DNA of 64,000 nucleotides from Mucilaginibacter sp. 14171R-50 (GTDB taxonomy: Bacteria > Bacteroidota > Bacteroidia > Sphingobacteriales > Sphingobacteriaceae): positions 3,782,001-3,846,000 of the forward strand of contig NZ_CP048115.1 in the NCBI RefSeq assembly GCF_010093045.1. Direction: 5' to 3'. Each line of letters begins with the position of its first letter. The stretch's first letter is position 1. Made by a program: the position numbers and the translations under genes. This document shows, in pieces, positions 26,507 through 35,743 of the stretch. Under the pieces are notes generated by a model, which was not told the DNA's origin, did no database searches, and saw only the letters and a program-made list of their open reading frames with translations.

Positions 26507-27474
26507 TATTTTACGGCTTCAAAATCAGCGGGAATATTAATGTTATATTTTTTGGCGGCAGCCGGGTTATACACACGTTTTCTTATTTTGACCATCTCTA
26601 ACTTCAATCCATCAGTTCTATGTGTTTTTAAGTACTGCGCGGCCTGTACGCCCGATTGATAGCCCCATTGGTAAATATCGGCGCCAAAAGCAGCTACCGC
26701 GCCACGCTGTACTAAGCCCGCCTCGCTGGTAAATATGGGTACGTTATGCTCGTTACAACTTTTCAGGATGGTTTCGAACGACGCGAATACGGTGTTATCC
26801 GGGTTAGCAAAAAACGCGTCGATATTCTTATTTAACAGTGATTGCGTTACCAGCAGCGCATCGGCAGATGAATTTAGCGGCAGGGCGACGATCTTTACAT
26901 TAAGCTTAGCTGCAAGCCCTTGTATACGTTGCAGGGCATCGGTTGATTGCGGTTCCGACTGGTTATAGATCATGCCTATAGTTAACTGTTTGCCCTTGGG
27001 CTTTAGCAGTTTTGGAATAATAGCGAAGGAAGTATCAATATAATTCAGCTCTTCCATAGTGCCGAACAGGTTTGCCGGCGCTTTTCCGTCGGCTATCACC
27101 TTCATCCTCTCCGGCGTTGGCGAAACCATCTCGAAGATCGGTATGGTTTTGGTTTTTTGTATGGCAGCAACGGTTGATAACGTGGTTGATGTTGCCAGCA
27201 GGTCTACCTTTTCGGCTATAAAATAATTTACTATCTGGGTAAGCGTTGGTATGCTTCCCTGCGCGTTGCGGTATTCAATTTTTACGTTCTTTTTGTCTTC
27301 GCTGAAACCGTTTTGCTTTAAAGCATCAATAAAGCCATTTTTTGCCTGCGATATGGTGGCATCCTCAAAAGCATCAATAAAACCCACAACCGGTACATTG
27401 TTTTTGTTGGATGACGAGCAGGAAGCTATTACAACAACTGCTACAAATAAGGACAGGCCACGCAGAAATTTCAT
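26506..27474 (-). CDS. ABC transporter substrate-binding lipoprotein (ABC_sub_bind family)
   Basis: A 322-residue lipoprotein (lipobox VIASC, Cys19) with the two-lobed fold of the ABC_sub_bind group. Characteristic parts are VPVVGFIDAFEDATISQAKNG, VDLLATSTTLSTVAAIQ, IPIFEMVSPTPERM and PIFTSEAGLVQRGAVAAFG. The start at 27474 (MKFLRGLSLF) gives a proper signal peptide, while the longer frame upstream does not. It is the first gene of the importer operon. In Gram-negative cells it would work in the periplasm. Confidence 0.9.
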   Translation of the reverse strand: MKFLRGLSLFVAVVVIASCSSSNKNNVPVVGFIDAFEDATISQAKNGFIDALKQNGFSEDKKNVKIEYRNAQGSIPTLTQIVNYFIAEKVDLLATSTTLSTVAAIQKTKTIPIFEMVSPTPERMKVIADGKAPANLFGTMEELNYIDTSFAIIPKLLKPKGKQLTIGMIYNQSEPQSTDALQRIQGLAAKLNVKIVALPLNSSADALLVTQSLLNKNIDAFFANPDNTVFASFETILKSCNEHNVPIFTSEAGLVQRGAVAAFGADIYQWGYQSGVQAAQYLKTHRTDGLKLEMVKIRKRVYNPAAAKKYNINIPADFEAVK

Positions 27475-27847
27475 GCTACTAAGGTATGTAATCAACACAA
27501 AAAAGAAAAACGATAAGTAGTAACGTCGTCTTGAGCAGATTAAATAAATATGGCCTTCACCTGCTGCATGGCGAAAACTTTTAACGGAGTACAGCCCCCT
27601 GTGTACCGAATACAATTACGAAACCAGGGATAAGCATAAAACCATCGCCTGCACCAGCCTTTTACCGGTAGAATAGTTTAAGCTAAACCGGACAGATCTG
27701 AAGATAAAACAAGGATAATAACCTGGTTATTGAGCGGTAGCGTCCCAATAAATGCCGACGCCTTTTGTAAAATCAATTAAGTAAAAACTAATTCATTTTA
27801 TAAACAATTAGTCCTTGCAGCCATTTTTTGGTTAATTTAGCCCCTGC
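27475..27847. other. Divergent intergenic region
   Basis: About 370 bases between the ABC operon (leftward) and the methionine aminotransferase gene (rightward). It should hold both promoters. A weak -7-like TACCTTAG occurs on the minus strand near 27485. I see no RNA structure or gene. Confidence 0.3.
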
Positions 27848-28993
27848 ATGATACCCGTTATTTCTAAACTACCCCAAACCGGCACCAACATATTTACTAC
27901 CATGTCGGCCCTGGCTGCCGAGCTTGGCGCTATCAATTTATCACAGGGTTTTCCCGATTATTCGTGTTCGCCCCAGCTTATAGAACTGGTGCACAAAGCC
28001 ATGAACGACGGGCATAACCAGTATGCCCCAATGGCCGGTGTTATGGCCCTGCGCGAACAGGTTGCACTGAAAACCGAAAAGCTTTATGGTGCGCAATATA
28101 ACCCCGATACCGAGATAACCATAACCGCCGGCGGTACCCAGGCCGTATTTACGGCTATTAGCGCGCTAATACACCCTAATGATGAGGTGATCATGTTTGA
28201 GCCGGCATACGATTGTTATGCGCCCGCTATTAAATTGATGGGTGGCGTGGTGAAGTCCCTTGAGCTTGAGCCGCCCGATTATCGGATTGCCTGGGACATG
28301 GTGAAACGACTGGTGAGCAATAAAACAAAAATGATCATCCTGAATTCGCCGCACAACCCAACGGCTACTATTTTAAGCCGCGAGGATATTGACGAATTAA
28401 GCGCTTTGGTTAAGAACCAGGATATACTGATCTTAAGCGACGAGGTTTACGAGCACCTGGTGTTCGACGGGCAGGAGCACCATAGTATGGCCCGGTACCC
28501 CGAGTTGCAGCAACGAAGCCTTATTGTGGCATCGTTCGGTAAAACATTTCATGCAACAGGCTGGAAAGTAGGTTATTGCCTTGCCCCGGCTTACCTGATG
28601 CAGGAATTTAGAAAAATACATCAGTTCTTGGTGTTCAGCGTAAACACGCCGTTGCAATATGCCATTGCCGAATATATAAAGGATGAGAACACTTATCTTG
28701 ACTTGCCGGGTTTTTTCCAGCAAAAGCGCGATCATTTTCGTAACGGATTGGAACAAAGCCGCTTTAAGCTGTTGCCTTGTTCTGGATCATACTTCCAATC
28801 GGTAACTTATGACGCCATTACTGATGAAAAGGATACCGATTTTGCTATTCGTTTAACAAAAGAGATTGGCGTGGCGGCCATACCGGTGTCCGCATTTTAC
28901 CGAAAAGGGCTCGACAGGCATGTTTTACGATTTTGTTTCGCTAAAAGGCAAGAAACACTTGATAAAGCCGTTGATAGATTGATAAAGGTTTAA
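27848..28993 (+). CDS. Methionine aminotransferase (YbdL-like, class I/II)
   Basis: A 381-residue PLP enzyme. The N-terminal NLSQGFPDYSCSPQLIELVH, the AGGTQAVF and LNSPHNPTATILSR segments and the PLP-lysine motif SFGKTFHATGWKVGYC are those of the YbdL/glutamine transaminase K group, which re-aminates 2-oxo-4-methylthiobutyrate to methionine, with glutamine as donor. The gene next door encodes an omega-amidase, the known partner that removes the alpha-ketoglutaramate formed. So this pair probably completes methionine salvage. Spacing is 59 bases. Confidence 0.92.
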   Translation: MIPVISKLPQTGTNIFTTMSALAAELGAINLSQGFPDYSCSPQLIELVHKAMNDGHNQYAPMAGVMALREQVALKTEKLYGAQYNPDTEITITAGGTQAVFTAISALIHPNDEVIMFEPAYDCYAPAIKLMGGVVKSLELEPPDYRIAWDMVKRLVSNKTKMIILNSPHNPTATILSREDIDELSALVKNQDILILSDEVYEHLVFDGQEHHSMARYPELQQRSLIVASFGKTFHATGWKVGYCLAPAYLMQEFRKIHQFLVFSVNTPLQYAIAEYIKDENTYLDLPGFFQQKRDHFRNGLEQSRFKLLPCSGSYFQSVTYDAITDEKDTDFAIRLTKEIGVAAIPVSAFYRKGLDRHVLRFCFAKRQETLDKAVDRLIKV

Positions 28994-29052
28994 CCTTATA
29001 GAAATATTTACGTATAAATTTATTTGCCTGCACGTTAAAACGCACGTTATAT

Positions 29053-29832
29053 ATGGATAATCTGAAAATTACGGTGTACCAGGGGTATTTGTTTTGGGAA
29101 AACATCGATAAAAACCTGCAAAATATCTCGTTGCGATTATCCAACATACGCGAAAAGACAAATCTTATCATCCTGCCTGAAATGTTCAATACCGGCTTTA
29201 CCATGAATGCCGACACGTTGGGCGAACCTATGGGTGGCAAAACCATGCAATGGATGCAGAAAACGGCGCAAAAGTTTGATTGCGTAGTTACAGGCAGCCT
29301 GATTATCAAAGAAGACGGGAATTTTTATAACCGCTTGCTTTGGGTGCGCCCCGACGGTACTTACGAGCACTACGATAAGCGCCACCTTTTTGCCTTAGGT
29401 AAAGAACATACCGTTTATACGCCGGGCAGCAAAAAATTAATAGTTGAACTGAACGGCTGGAAGATATGTCCGATGATATGTTACGATCTGCGTTTCCCGG
29501 TTTGGCTGCGTAATGTTGATGAAGACTACGATCTGCTGATGATTGTAGCCAACTGGCCCGAAAAACGCGCCCTGCACTGGCGTACCCTCATCCCCGCCCG
29601 CGCGGTGGAGAACCAGGCCTACGTAATTGGTGTAAACCGTGTAGGCCACGATGGCAACGAGGTGTACCATTCCGGCGATTCAACCTGTATCGATCCGAAC
29701 GGTAACGTAGTTTATTACAAACGTGATGAAGAGGATGTGTACACGTTCTCTATCATTGGCGATGAAGTTAAAAAAGCCCGCCGCGCGCTGCCTTTTTTAA
29801 AGGATGCGGATAAATTTACGATTGAGGGTTAG
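29053..29832 (+). CDS. Nitrilase-family omega-amidase (YafV-like)
   Basis: A 259-residue carbon-nitrogen hydrolase. The catalytic triad is visible: Glu43 (LPEMFNTGF), Lys109 (YDKRHLF) and Cys143 (CPMICYDLRFP). The sequence type matches YafV and Nit2, which hydrolyse alpha-ketoglutaramate to 2-oxoglutarate and ammonia. Pairing with the methionine aminotransferase just upstream supports this use. It is followed by a hairpin (29853-29882). Confidence 0.92.
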   Translation: MDNLKITVYQGYLFWENIDKNLQNISLRLSNIREKTNLIILPEMFNTGFTMNADTLGEPMGGKTMQWMQKTAQKFDCVVTGSLIIKEDGNFYNRLLWVRPDGTYEHYDKRHLFALGKEHTVYTPGSKKLIVELNGWKICPMICYDLRFPVWLRNVDEDYDLLMIVANWPEKRALHWRTLIPARAVENQAYVIGVNRVGHDGNEVYHSGDSTCIDPNGNVVYYKRDEEDVYTFSIIGDEVKKARRALPFLKDADKFTIEG

Positions 29833-29852
29833 GTAAATTTTATAACAACATT

Positions 29853-29882
29853 GGTAGAGACGCGATACTTTGCGTCTCCACC
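29853..29882. repeat. Hairpin (GGTAGAGACGC/GCGTCTCCACC), probable interspersed repeat
   Basis: An 11-bp stem with one mismatch and an 8-base loop lies 21 bases after the omega-amidase stop. There is no T run, so it is not a classic terminator. The GAGACGC...GCGTCTC motif resembles short palindromic repeats seen between genes in this family, from memory. Confidence 0.5.
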
Positions 29883-30028
29883 CGGAAAGGCCTGGCCTTA
29901 ACCCTTCGCTATCTGCTCGTAATGATGTATGTAAAACATTTACAACATCTTGAACTTTTACAACCACTGCAACATCTCAAACCTCAATAAATCTTGCTAT
30001 TTTGCGTTAGCTAAAAAATGTTTTGTAA

Positions 30029-33000
30029 ATGAGATCGATCGTTCGTGGTGTTGTTATCGTACTGTGCATGTTTGTGGCTTTTAATGCATCGGCACAAAAG
30101 AAAAAGAAGGATGTTACCCAGTTTGTCGACCCTTTTATAGGTACCGGTGGGCACGGTCATACTTATCCCGGGGCGGTTGCCCCTTTTGGGATGGTACAGT
30201 TAAGTCCGGATACCCGTTTGGAAGGCTGGGACGGCGTTTCGGGATACCATTATACCGACAGCCTGGTTTATGGTTTTTCGCACACGCATCTAAGCGGTAC
30301 CGGTATAGCCGACTTGTGCGATGTATTATTTATGCCGACCACCGGCCAACCACAACTAAAAAACACTGACTATCGCTCGGGCTTTAAAAAAAAGAACGAA
30401 GACGCTTCCCCGGGCTACTACGCTACCAAACTTGATAAATACAATATAGATGTTGAACTAACAGCCACAACCCGCGTAGGTGTTCATAAATATGATTATA
30501 ACGGCGCCCAGCAAGGTAATATCATCATCGACCTGCAACACCGAGACGAGGTGCTCGATTCGTGGATAGAGGTTGTTAACGACCACGAGATACGTGGTTT
30601 CCGTCGTTCAAAATCATGGGCTACAGACCAGCACCTGTACTTTTACGCCAAGTTCTCCAAGCCGTTTAAAACCTACGGCATTGCGCTGAATGATGCGGTT
30701 CAACCGGGCCAAAGCAAATTACAGGGCAAGAATATAAAAATGTACATCACTTTTGACGATCCGGGTACGGTTATTTCAAAGGTTGGTATCTCGTCAGTAA
30801 GCGCCGAGGGTGCATTGAAAAATCTGGATACCGAAATGCCCGATTTCGACTTTAAAAAGATATTAAAGGCAACAAAATTCGCCTGGAACGAGGAACTTTC
30901 AAAAATACAGGTTGAAGGGGGTGCGCCCCCCCTCGCGCAGCAAAAACAGGCCAATTCTATATATAATCCTTACGGTTATCGCGTCCCTGTGCCTAAAAAG
31001 AAACAGATGGAAGTGCCTGATGTGGGTAAGTTAAAGCAGATCATGTTTTATACTGCACTGTACCATTGCATGGTTGCGCCAAGTATTTACAATGATGTGG
31101 ATGGGCAGTATCGCGGGCTGGATCAAAAGATCCACACTGCAACAGGATTTAACTACTATACAGCATTTTCGTTGTGGGATACCTACCGCGCCGAAAACCC
31201 TCTGCTAAACCTGATTGACCGTAAACGTACTTCCGACTTTATAAAAACCTTTTTGGCGGTTTATGAACAGGGCGGGCTGTTACCCATCTGGCCATTGGCA
31301 ACTACCGAAACCTATTGCATGGTGGGCAACCACTCTATACCGGTTATTGTAGATGCGTATGCAAAGGGCATACGCGATTTTAACGCCGAAGAAGCCTTTA
31401 CCGCCATGAAGGCCGCTGTAAACCGCAACCAGTTTGGGCTGGATAACTACCGCGAAACGGGCGCTGTAAACGCCGATGTTGAGCACGAATCTGTTTCAAA
31501 GACACTGGATTATGCTTTTGACGACTGGTGTATAGCCCAAATGGCCAAAATGCTGAACAAACCGCAGGATTACGCCGAATACATAAAGCGCGCGCAATAC
31601 TGGAAAAACGTGCATAACAACCAAAACGGCTTTATGCAGGCCAGGGATAACGGCGGCTGGTATACTCCTTTTGAACCTACCGAGATCAATAACAACTACA
31701 CCGAGGGCAACGCGTGGCAATACAGCTTTTTAGTGCCGCAGGATGTTGAGGGGCTGATAAAAAGCCTGGGCGGTAAGGCCGGTTTTGAAACTAAACTGGA
31801 CGAACTGTTCAGCACTAACGCGCCGTTAAGCGGTCGCCAGCAGGACGATGTTACCGGTTTGGTGGGCCAGTACGCGCATGGCAACGAGCCAAGTCACCAT
31901 ATAGCCTACCTCTACAATTTTACCGATGCCCCGGATAAAACGCAGTATTATGTAAACAAGATATTGCGCGAACAGTACAGCGCCAAACCCGACGGATTAT
32001 CCGGCAATGAGGATTGCGGACAAATGTCGGCCTGGTATGTAATGAGTTCGCTGGGGATATATAATATTGCCCCCGGGCAGCAGCAATACCAGATAGGTAC
32101 ACCGCAGTTCGAGAAAATGGTTATCAATCTGGAGAATGGTAAGAAATTTACCATCAGCAATCCGGGTGCTACGGTTGGTCGCGGTAATTTTTATGTGCAA
32201 GGCATGAACCTTAATAAAAAGCCGTACAACAAGTTGTACATCAACTACGAAGATGTTGAAAAAGGCGGTGATTTTGAGGTATTTACAGGCAGGCTTGCCA
32301 ATAAACTGTTTATGCAGGAACTGGAGAAACCGACCTCGAAGATAACGGATGATCTGATCGTGCCTAACCCATATATCATATCGGGTACTAAAACATTTAA
32401 GCAGTCTATTACAGTTGAAATAGCCTGCGCGGACAGCCTCGCTAAGATCTATTACACGCTGGATGGTACCACCCCGACCGAAAACTCAACCCCGTACACT
32501 AAACCTATAGCCATAATGGTTAATACTAACGTTAAGGCGATAGCTGTTAAAGACGGCAAAAGCAGTTTTGTAGACAAGGCCGAGTTCACCAAAATACGCG
32601 GCGACATCAAGCTTACGCTGATCAATAAGTACCTGCCGAACTATTCAGCACAAGGGGATGAGACCCTGATAAACGGCATACACGGCACCGCTAACTGGCG
32701 CTTAGGCAACTGGCAGGGCTACCAGAATAAAGACTTGGAAGCGGTAATAGATATGGGGCAGGTGAAACCTGTTAAACAAGTGAGTATTGGTACCTTACAG
32801 GATGCACGGTCGTGGATAGTTTTTCCGCCTAAGGTGGAGTACTGGCTGTCTGACGATGGTAAAAATTACAAGCTGGCCGCAACGGTAAACACAAAGGTGG
32901 ATGTAAAAGACCTTACCGTACAAACCCAGGAATTTACCGCGCAGATAAACAAAAAAACAAGGTATATAAAACTGATAGCCAAGCAGTACGGAGCTTTACC

Positions 33001-33064
33001 TGAATGGCACGAAAGCAAAGGCAGCGCATCATATATCTTTGCAGATGAGATAACGGTAGAATAA
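30029..33064 (+). CDS. Secreted GH92 alpha-mannosidase with C-terminal binding modules
   Basis: A 1011-residue exported enzyme: signal peptide to about NASAQ (22), then a GH92 catalytic region starting VDPFIGTGGHGHTYPGAVAPFG. GH92 marks include the EGNAWQYSFLVPQDVEGL, GNEPSHHIAYLYNF and GNEDCGQMSAWYVMSSLG segments, with the Ca-site and catalytic acids in them. GH92 enzymes are inverting, calcium-dependent alpha-mannosidases, often alpha-1,2, acting on N-glycans or yeast mannan. The last 250 residues hold a chitobiase C-terminal-type beta domain (IYYTLDGTTPTENS) and an F5/8-type carbohydrate-binding region. No SusC/D genes are nearby, so it is not in a clear PUL. Confidence 0.95.
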   Translation: MRSIVRGVVIVLCMFVAFNASAQKKKKDVTQFVDPFIGTGGHGHTYPGAVAPFGMVQLSPDTRLEGWDGVSGYHYTDSLVYGFSHTHLSGTGIADLCDVLFMPTTGQPQLKNTDYRSGFKKKNEDASPGYYATKLDKYNIDVELTATTRVGVHKYDYNGAQQGNIIIDLQHRDEVLDSWIEVVNDHEIRGFRRSKSWATDQHLYFYAKFSKPFKTYGIALNDAVQPGQSKLQGKNIKMYITFDDPGTVISKVGISSVSAEGALKNLDTEMPDFDFKKILKATKFAWNEELSKIQVEGGAPPLAQQKQANSIYNPYGYRVPVPKKKQMEVPDVGKLKQIMFYTALYHCMVAPSIYNDVDGQYRGLDQKIHTATGFNYYTAFSLWDTYRAENPLLNLIDRKRTSDFIKTFLAVYEQGGLLPIWPLATTETYCMVGNHSIPVIVDAYAKGIRDFNAEEAFTAMKAAVNRNQFGLDNYRETGAVNADVEHESVSKTLDYAFDDWCIAQMAKMLNKPQDYAEYIKRAQYWKNVHNNQNGFMQARDNGGWYTPFEPTEINNNYTEGNAWQYSFLVPQDVEGLIKSLGGKAGFETKLDELFSTNAPLSGRQQDDVTGLVGQYAHGNEPSHHIAYLYNFTDAPDKTQYYVNKILREQYSAKPDGLSGNEDCGQMSAWYVMSSLGIYNIAPGQQQYQIGTPQFEKMVINLENGKKFTISNPGATVGRGNFYVQGMNLNKKPYNKLYINYEDVEKGGDFEVFTGRLANKLFMQELEKPTSKITDDLIVPNPYIISGTKTFKQSITVEIACADSLAKIYYTLDGTTPTENSTPYTKPIAIMVNTNVKAIAVKDGKSSFVDKAEFTKIRGDIKLTLINKYLPNYSAQGDETLINGIHGTANWRLGNWQGYQNKDLEAVIDMGQVKPVKQVSIGTLQDARSWIVFPPKVEYWLSDDGKNYKLAATVNTKVDVKDLTVQTQEFTAQINKKTRYIKLIAKQYGALPEWHESKGSASYIFADEITVE

Positions 33065-33065
33065 T

Positions 33066-33404
33066 ATGGGCTACGATGAAAAGCAAGCAAACCGGGTTCG
33101 CGAGGCCTTAATAGATGCCGGCGACTTAACTGAAAAGCACATGTTTGGCGGCTTGTGTTTTATGGTTGATGATAAGATGTGCATCTGCGTACGCAACGCC
33201 AACCTGCTGTGCCGGGTAGGCCCGGATGAATTTGAAACAGCCTTAGAAAAACCAGGCGCAAGCACCATGAAGATGGGCGCCCGGACTATGAAAGGTTACG
33301 TGTATGTTGAGGAAGAATTTTTGCGAAAAAGTGAAGACTTTGATTACTGGATAAACGCTTCGCTGAGATATAATAAAGTAGCAAAAAAACTTAAAAAAAC
33401 TTGA
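33066..33404 (+). CDS. TfoX N-terminal domain protein
   Basis: A 112-residue protein with the TfoX_N fold (LTEKHMFGGLCFMVDDKMCICV, then EKPGASTMKMGARTMKGYVYV). It lacks the C-terminal TfoX domain of the competence regulators, as is usual for stand-alone members in Bacteroidota. Function unknown. It begins one base after the mannosidase stop codon, but no functional link is evident. Confidence 0.85.
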   Translation: MGYDEKQANRVREALIDAGDLTEKHMFGGLCFMVDDKMCICVRNANLLCRVGPDEFETALEKPGASTMKMGARTMKGYVYVEEEFLRKSEDFDYWINASLRYNKVAKKLKKT

Positions 33405-33432
33405 CTTTTTTCCGGGTTTTTCTGGCGAAATT

Positions 33433-34275
33433 TTACTTTTCCCAGCCTGTTTCTTTAAGCGCCGGGTCATTCTCTTTTGCCAGGAAATCGTTGTTAGAAA
33501 GTGAGCCGGCATCCCATTCCAAAATGGCTTCGTCGGGTACAATTTCTACGGGTGTTTTCCACGAGGTGGAGGTTTCATTGTAAGCAATGTTCGACTGCCG
33601 CGAGTAGCACGATATAACAGACCAGCGAGGCCCGTCAGATAAGTTAGCTTCTGACCGGTGCAACAGGTTGCTATGGAACAGCAGGGCATCGCCGGGTTGC
33701 AGTTCGCAATACACCAGTGGCATAGTTTGCAGGGCGTTGTTTACCATTACCATATCGGCCCCTACCTGCTCACCGGCAAAACCGTGGTTTACCCGCCCTA
33801 ACTTGTGCGACCCTTTTATTACCTGCAGGCAGCCATTCTCTTTATTTGCGTTGGTAAGCGCTACCATGACGCTCATCAACTGGTCCGGAAACATAAACTG
33901 GTTCTTGTACCAGTAGCCATAATCCTGGTGCCACTCCCAGGCCCCGCCTACCCTCGGCTCCTTCTGCATCAGCTTTGAATGGAAATGGCAAACCGGTGCA
34001 TCGCCATCCAGCAGCTGGTTAACGGGTGTTATCATCTTTTGGCTTCGGGTTAAATAGCCAAACACATCATTACCCGGTGTAAACCATAGCGATAAGCGTG
34101 TTTTTTTGCCGCTCTGGTCATTCAGGTCGAGCGCGTTCTTGCGCATGGCATCGTCATTTAGCGCGGTGCTGTATAGCTTTTCGACCTCGGCAGCCGAACA
34201 AAAGTCCTTCACTATGAGGTAGCCATCGCGGTGATAATCGCTTAGTTGCTGCGCGGATAACGGTTTATTTGTCAT
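33433..34275 (-). CDS. Phytanoyl-CoA dioxygenase (PhyH) family protein
   Basis: A 280-residue Fe(II)/2-oxoglutarate dioxygenase-like protein. The iron-binding triad is visible as His116 and Asp118 in WEWHQDYG and His206 in LLHRSEAN. The gene is complete. Members oxidise varied substrates (phytanoyl-CoA, ectoine, mitomycin-type and others); the target cannot be named here. The ATG at 34275 (MTNKPLSAQQ) is preferred to a longer frame to 34308. It is convergent with TfoX and divergent from the HMA-AraC regulator. Confidence 0.88.
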   Translation of the reverse strand: MTNKPLSAQQLSDYHRDGYLIVKDFCSAAEVEKLYSTALNDDAMRKNALDLNDQSGKKTRLSLWFTPGNDVFGYLTRSQKMITPVNQLLDGDAPVCHFHSKLMQKEPRVGGAWEWHQDYGYWYKNQFMFPDQLMSVMVALTNANKENGCLQVIKGSHKLGRVNHGFAGEQVGADMVMVNNALQTMPLVYCELQPGDALLFHSNLLHRSEANLSDGPRWSVISCYSRQSNIAYNETSTSWKTPVEIVPDEAILEWDAGSLSNNDFLAKENDPALKETGWEK

Positions 34276-34368
34276 GATTTGTTTTAACTGGTCAGTAAAT
34301 TTAAGCAAGTAATTGTCAAATTACCATACCGCATTAGGGGGCAATTGCTAAATAACTACATTAGCGCG

Positions 34369-34929
34369 GTGAAACTCTACATCAAAAATATGGTGTGCAG
34401 CCGTTGCAAAATGGTTGTAAAGGCCGAACTTGAAAAAGCCGGTCTGCACCCTACATCGGTAGAATTGGGCGAAGTAGACCTGAGCGACGAGCCGGATAAA
34501 ACAGCTGTAACGGGTTTGAATGATAACCTGAAGTTACTGGGTTTCGAGATCATAGACGATCGCAAAAGCCGGATCATAGAGCAAATAAAAAACGCGATAG
34601 TTACCCTGATCCACCATACTGACGAATTTTTGAACCTGAATTTGTCTGAATACCTCTCCACGCAGTTAAACTACGATTACGGATACCTCAGCAACCTGTT
34701 CTCGGAAGTGGAAGGTACCACTATCGAGAAATACTTTATCGCCCAAAAAATTGAGAAGGTTAAAGAGCTGATGATGTACGACGAACTCACCTTATCGCAA
34801 ATTGCAAACCAGCTTGGTTATAGCAGCGTGGCTTATCTCTCTTCTCAATTTAAAAAACAAACCGGCCTTACGCCTACGTTTTACCGAGCTTTAAAAGAAA
34901 ATAAGCGCCGCAACATCGAAGACCTGTAA
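34369..34929 (+). CDS. HMA-like CxxC domain fused to AraC-type DNA-binding domain
   Basis: A regulator of about 186 residues. The N-terminal third looks like a small metal-binding ferredoxin-like fold with CSRC (Cys10, Cys13); the C-terminal half is an AraC family double helix-turn-helix (LSQIANQLGYSSVAYLSSQFKKQTGLTPTFYR). No ATG suits; I prefer GTG at 34369 (MKLYIKNMVCSRCK), with TTG at 34345 as the alternative. The next gene is an HMA-containing membrane protein, so a metal- (copper- or mercury-like) responsive activator is the natural reading, still unproven. Confidence 0.8.
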   Translation: MKLYIKNMVCSRCKMVVKAELEKAGLHPTSVELGEVDLSDEPDKTAVTGLNDNLKLLGFEIIDDRKSRIIEQIKNAIVTLIHHTDEFLNLNLSEYLSTQLNYDYGYLSNLFSEVEGTTIEKYFIAQKIEKVKELMMYDELTLSQIANQLGYSSVAYLSSQFKKQTGLTPTFYRALKENKRRNIEDL

Positions 34930-34981
34930 ATGTTATAAGTCTTTCCAGTAATTATGTAACGTCTCCGCGCGGCCCTGTTGG

Positions 34982-34989
34982 TACCTTTG
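34982..34989 (+). promoter_or_regulatory. -7 element (TACCTTTG) of the HMA-MauE gene
   Basis: An exact TAnnTTTG match, 19 bases before the ATG at 35009, in the gap after the AraC-type regulator. There is no TTG at the -33 distance, which suits a promoter needing an activator. Confidence 0.5.
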
Positions 34990-35008
34990 TGTTATAAATT
35001 TAAAAATC

Positions 35009-35743
35009 ATGACACATACGTATAATATAACCGGCATGACCTGCACAGGTTGCCAGGCAAAAGTACAATCATTGTTATCAGGCGTTCCGGAAGTAACCGG
35101 GGTGAATATCAACCTGGCCGAAGGCAAAGCCGACATTAGCATGAGCCGCCATGTAGACACGCAAACCCTGCAAGCGGCATTGGCACCATACCCTAAATAT
35201 ACCCTAACGGAAGCGCAGCACCCTGCCCCTGTACCATCATTTAGTTTGGATGATGAGGACAAGCGTTCGTTTTGGGAAACTTATAAGCCGGTGCTGCTCA
35301 TATTCGGCTATGTATCGCTGCTTTCGGTGTTGGTTTCAGCTACTTTCGGCCTTGGCTGGATGGCAGGCATGCGCATATTTATGAGCGGTTTCTTCCTGGT
35401 GTTCTCGTTCTTTAAAATGCTTGATATAGCCGGTTTCGCGGATAGTTATGCCATGTATGACCTTTTAGCAAAAAAGATAAGGGCATGGGGCTACATCTAT
35501 GTATTTATCGAACTGGCATTGGGTATAGCCTACGCTATAAACTTTAACCCATTTATTACCAACATTGTAACGCTTGTGGTAATGAGCGTAAGTACAATTG
35601 GTGTGCTGCAAAGCGTACTAAACAAACGCAAGATAAAATGTGCCTGCCTGGGCGCGGTTTTTAACCTTCCTATGAGCACCGTTTCCATTATTGAAGACGC
35701 TTTAATGATAGCCATGAGCGCGGTTATGCTTGCAATGCTTTAA
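35009..35743 (+). CDS. Heavy-metal-associated domain fused to MauE-like membrane protein
   Basis: A 244-residue protein: an HMA domain at 1-70 with the MTCTGC metal site (Cys12, Cys15), a linker, then about five membrane helices of MauE/DoxX-like type, with CACLG (a Cys pair) in a loop near residue 212. The layout suggests capture of a metal ion by HMA and hand-over to the membrane part, or thiol redox handling as for MauE. It follows the metal-type AraC regulator and ends with its stop codon overlapping that of the convergent kinase gene. Confidence 0.87.
   Translation: MTHTYNITGMTCTGCQAKVQSLLSGVPEVTGVNINLAEGKADISMSRHVDTQTLQAALAPYPKYTLTEAQHPAPVPSFSLDDEDKRSFWETYKPVLLIFGYVSLLSVLVSATFGLGWMAGMRIFMSGFFLVFSFFKMLDIAGFADSYAMYDLLAKKIRAWGYIYVFIELALGIAYAINFNPFITNIVTLVVMSVSTIGVLQSVLNKRKIKCACLGAVFNLPMSTVSIIEDALMIAMSAVMLAML

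Noticed and set aside
30910..30935. GGGGGTGCGCCCCCC palindrome in the GH92 gene as another GC-rich repeat arm
   Set aside because: It lacks the CCCC-TTCA/TAAA-GGGG plus second G run layout of arms A and B, and encodes GGAPP within a plausible loop.
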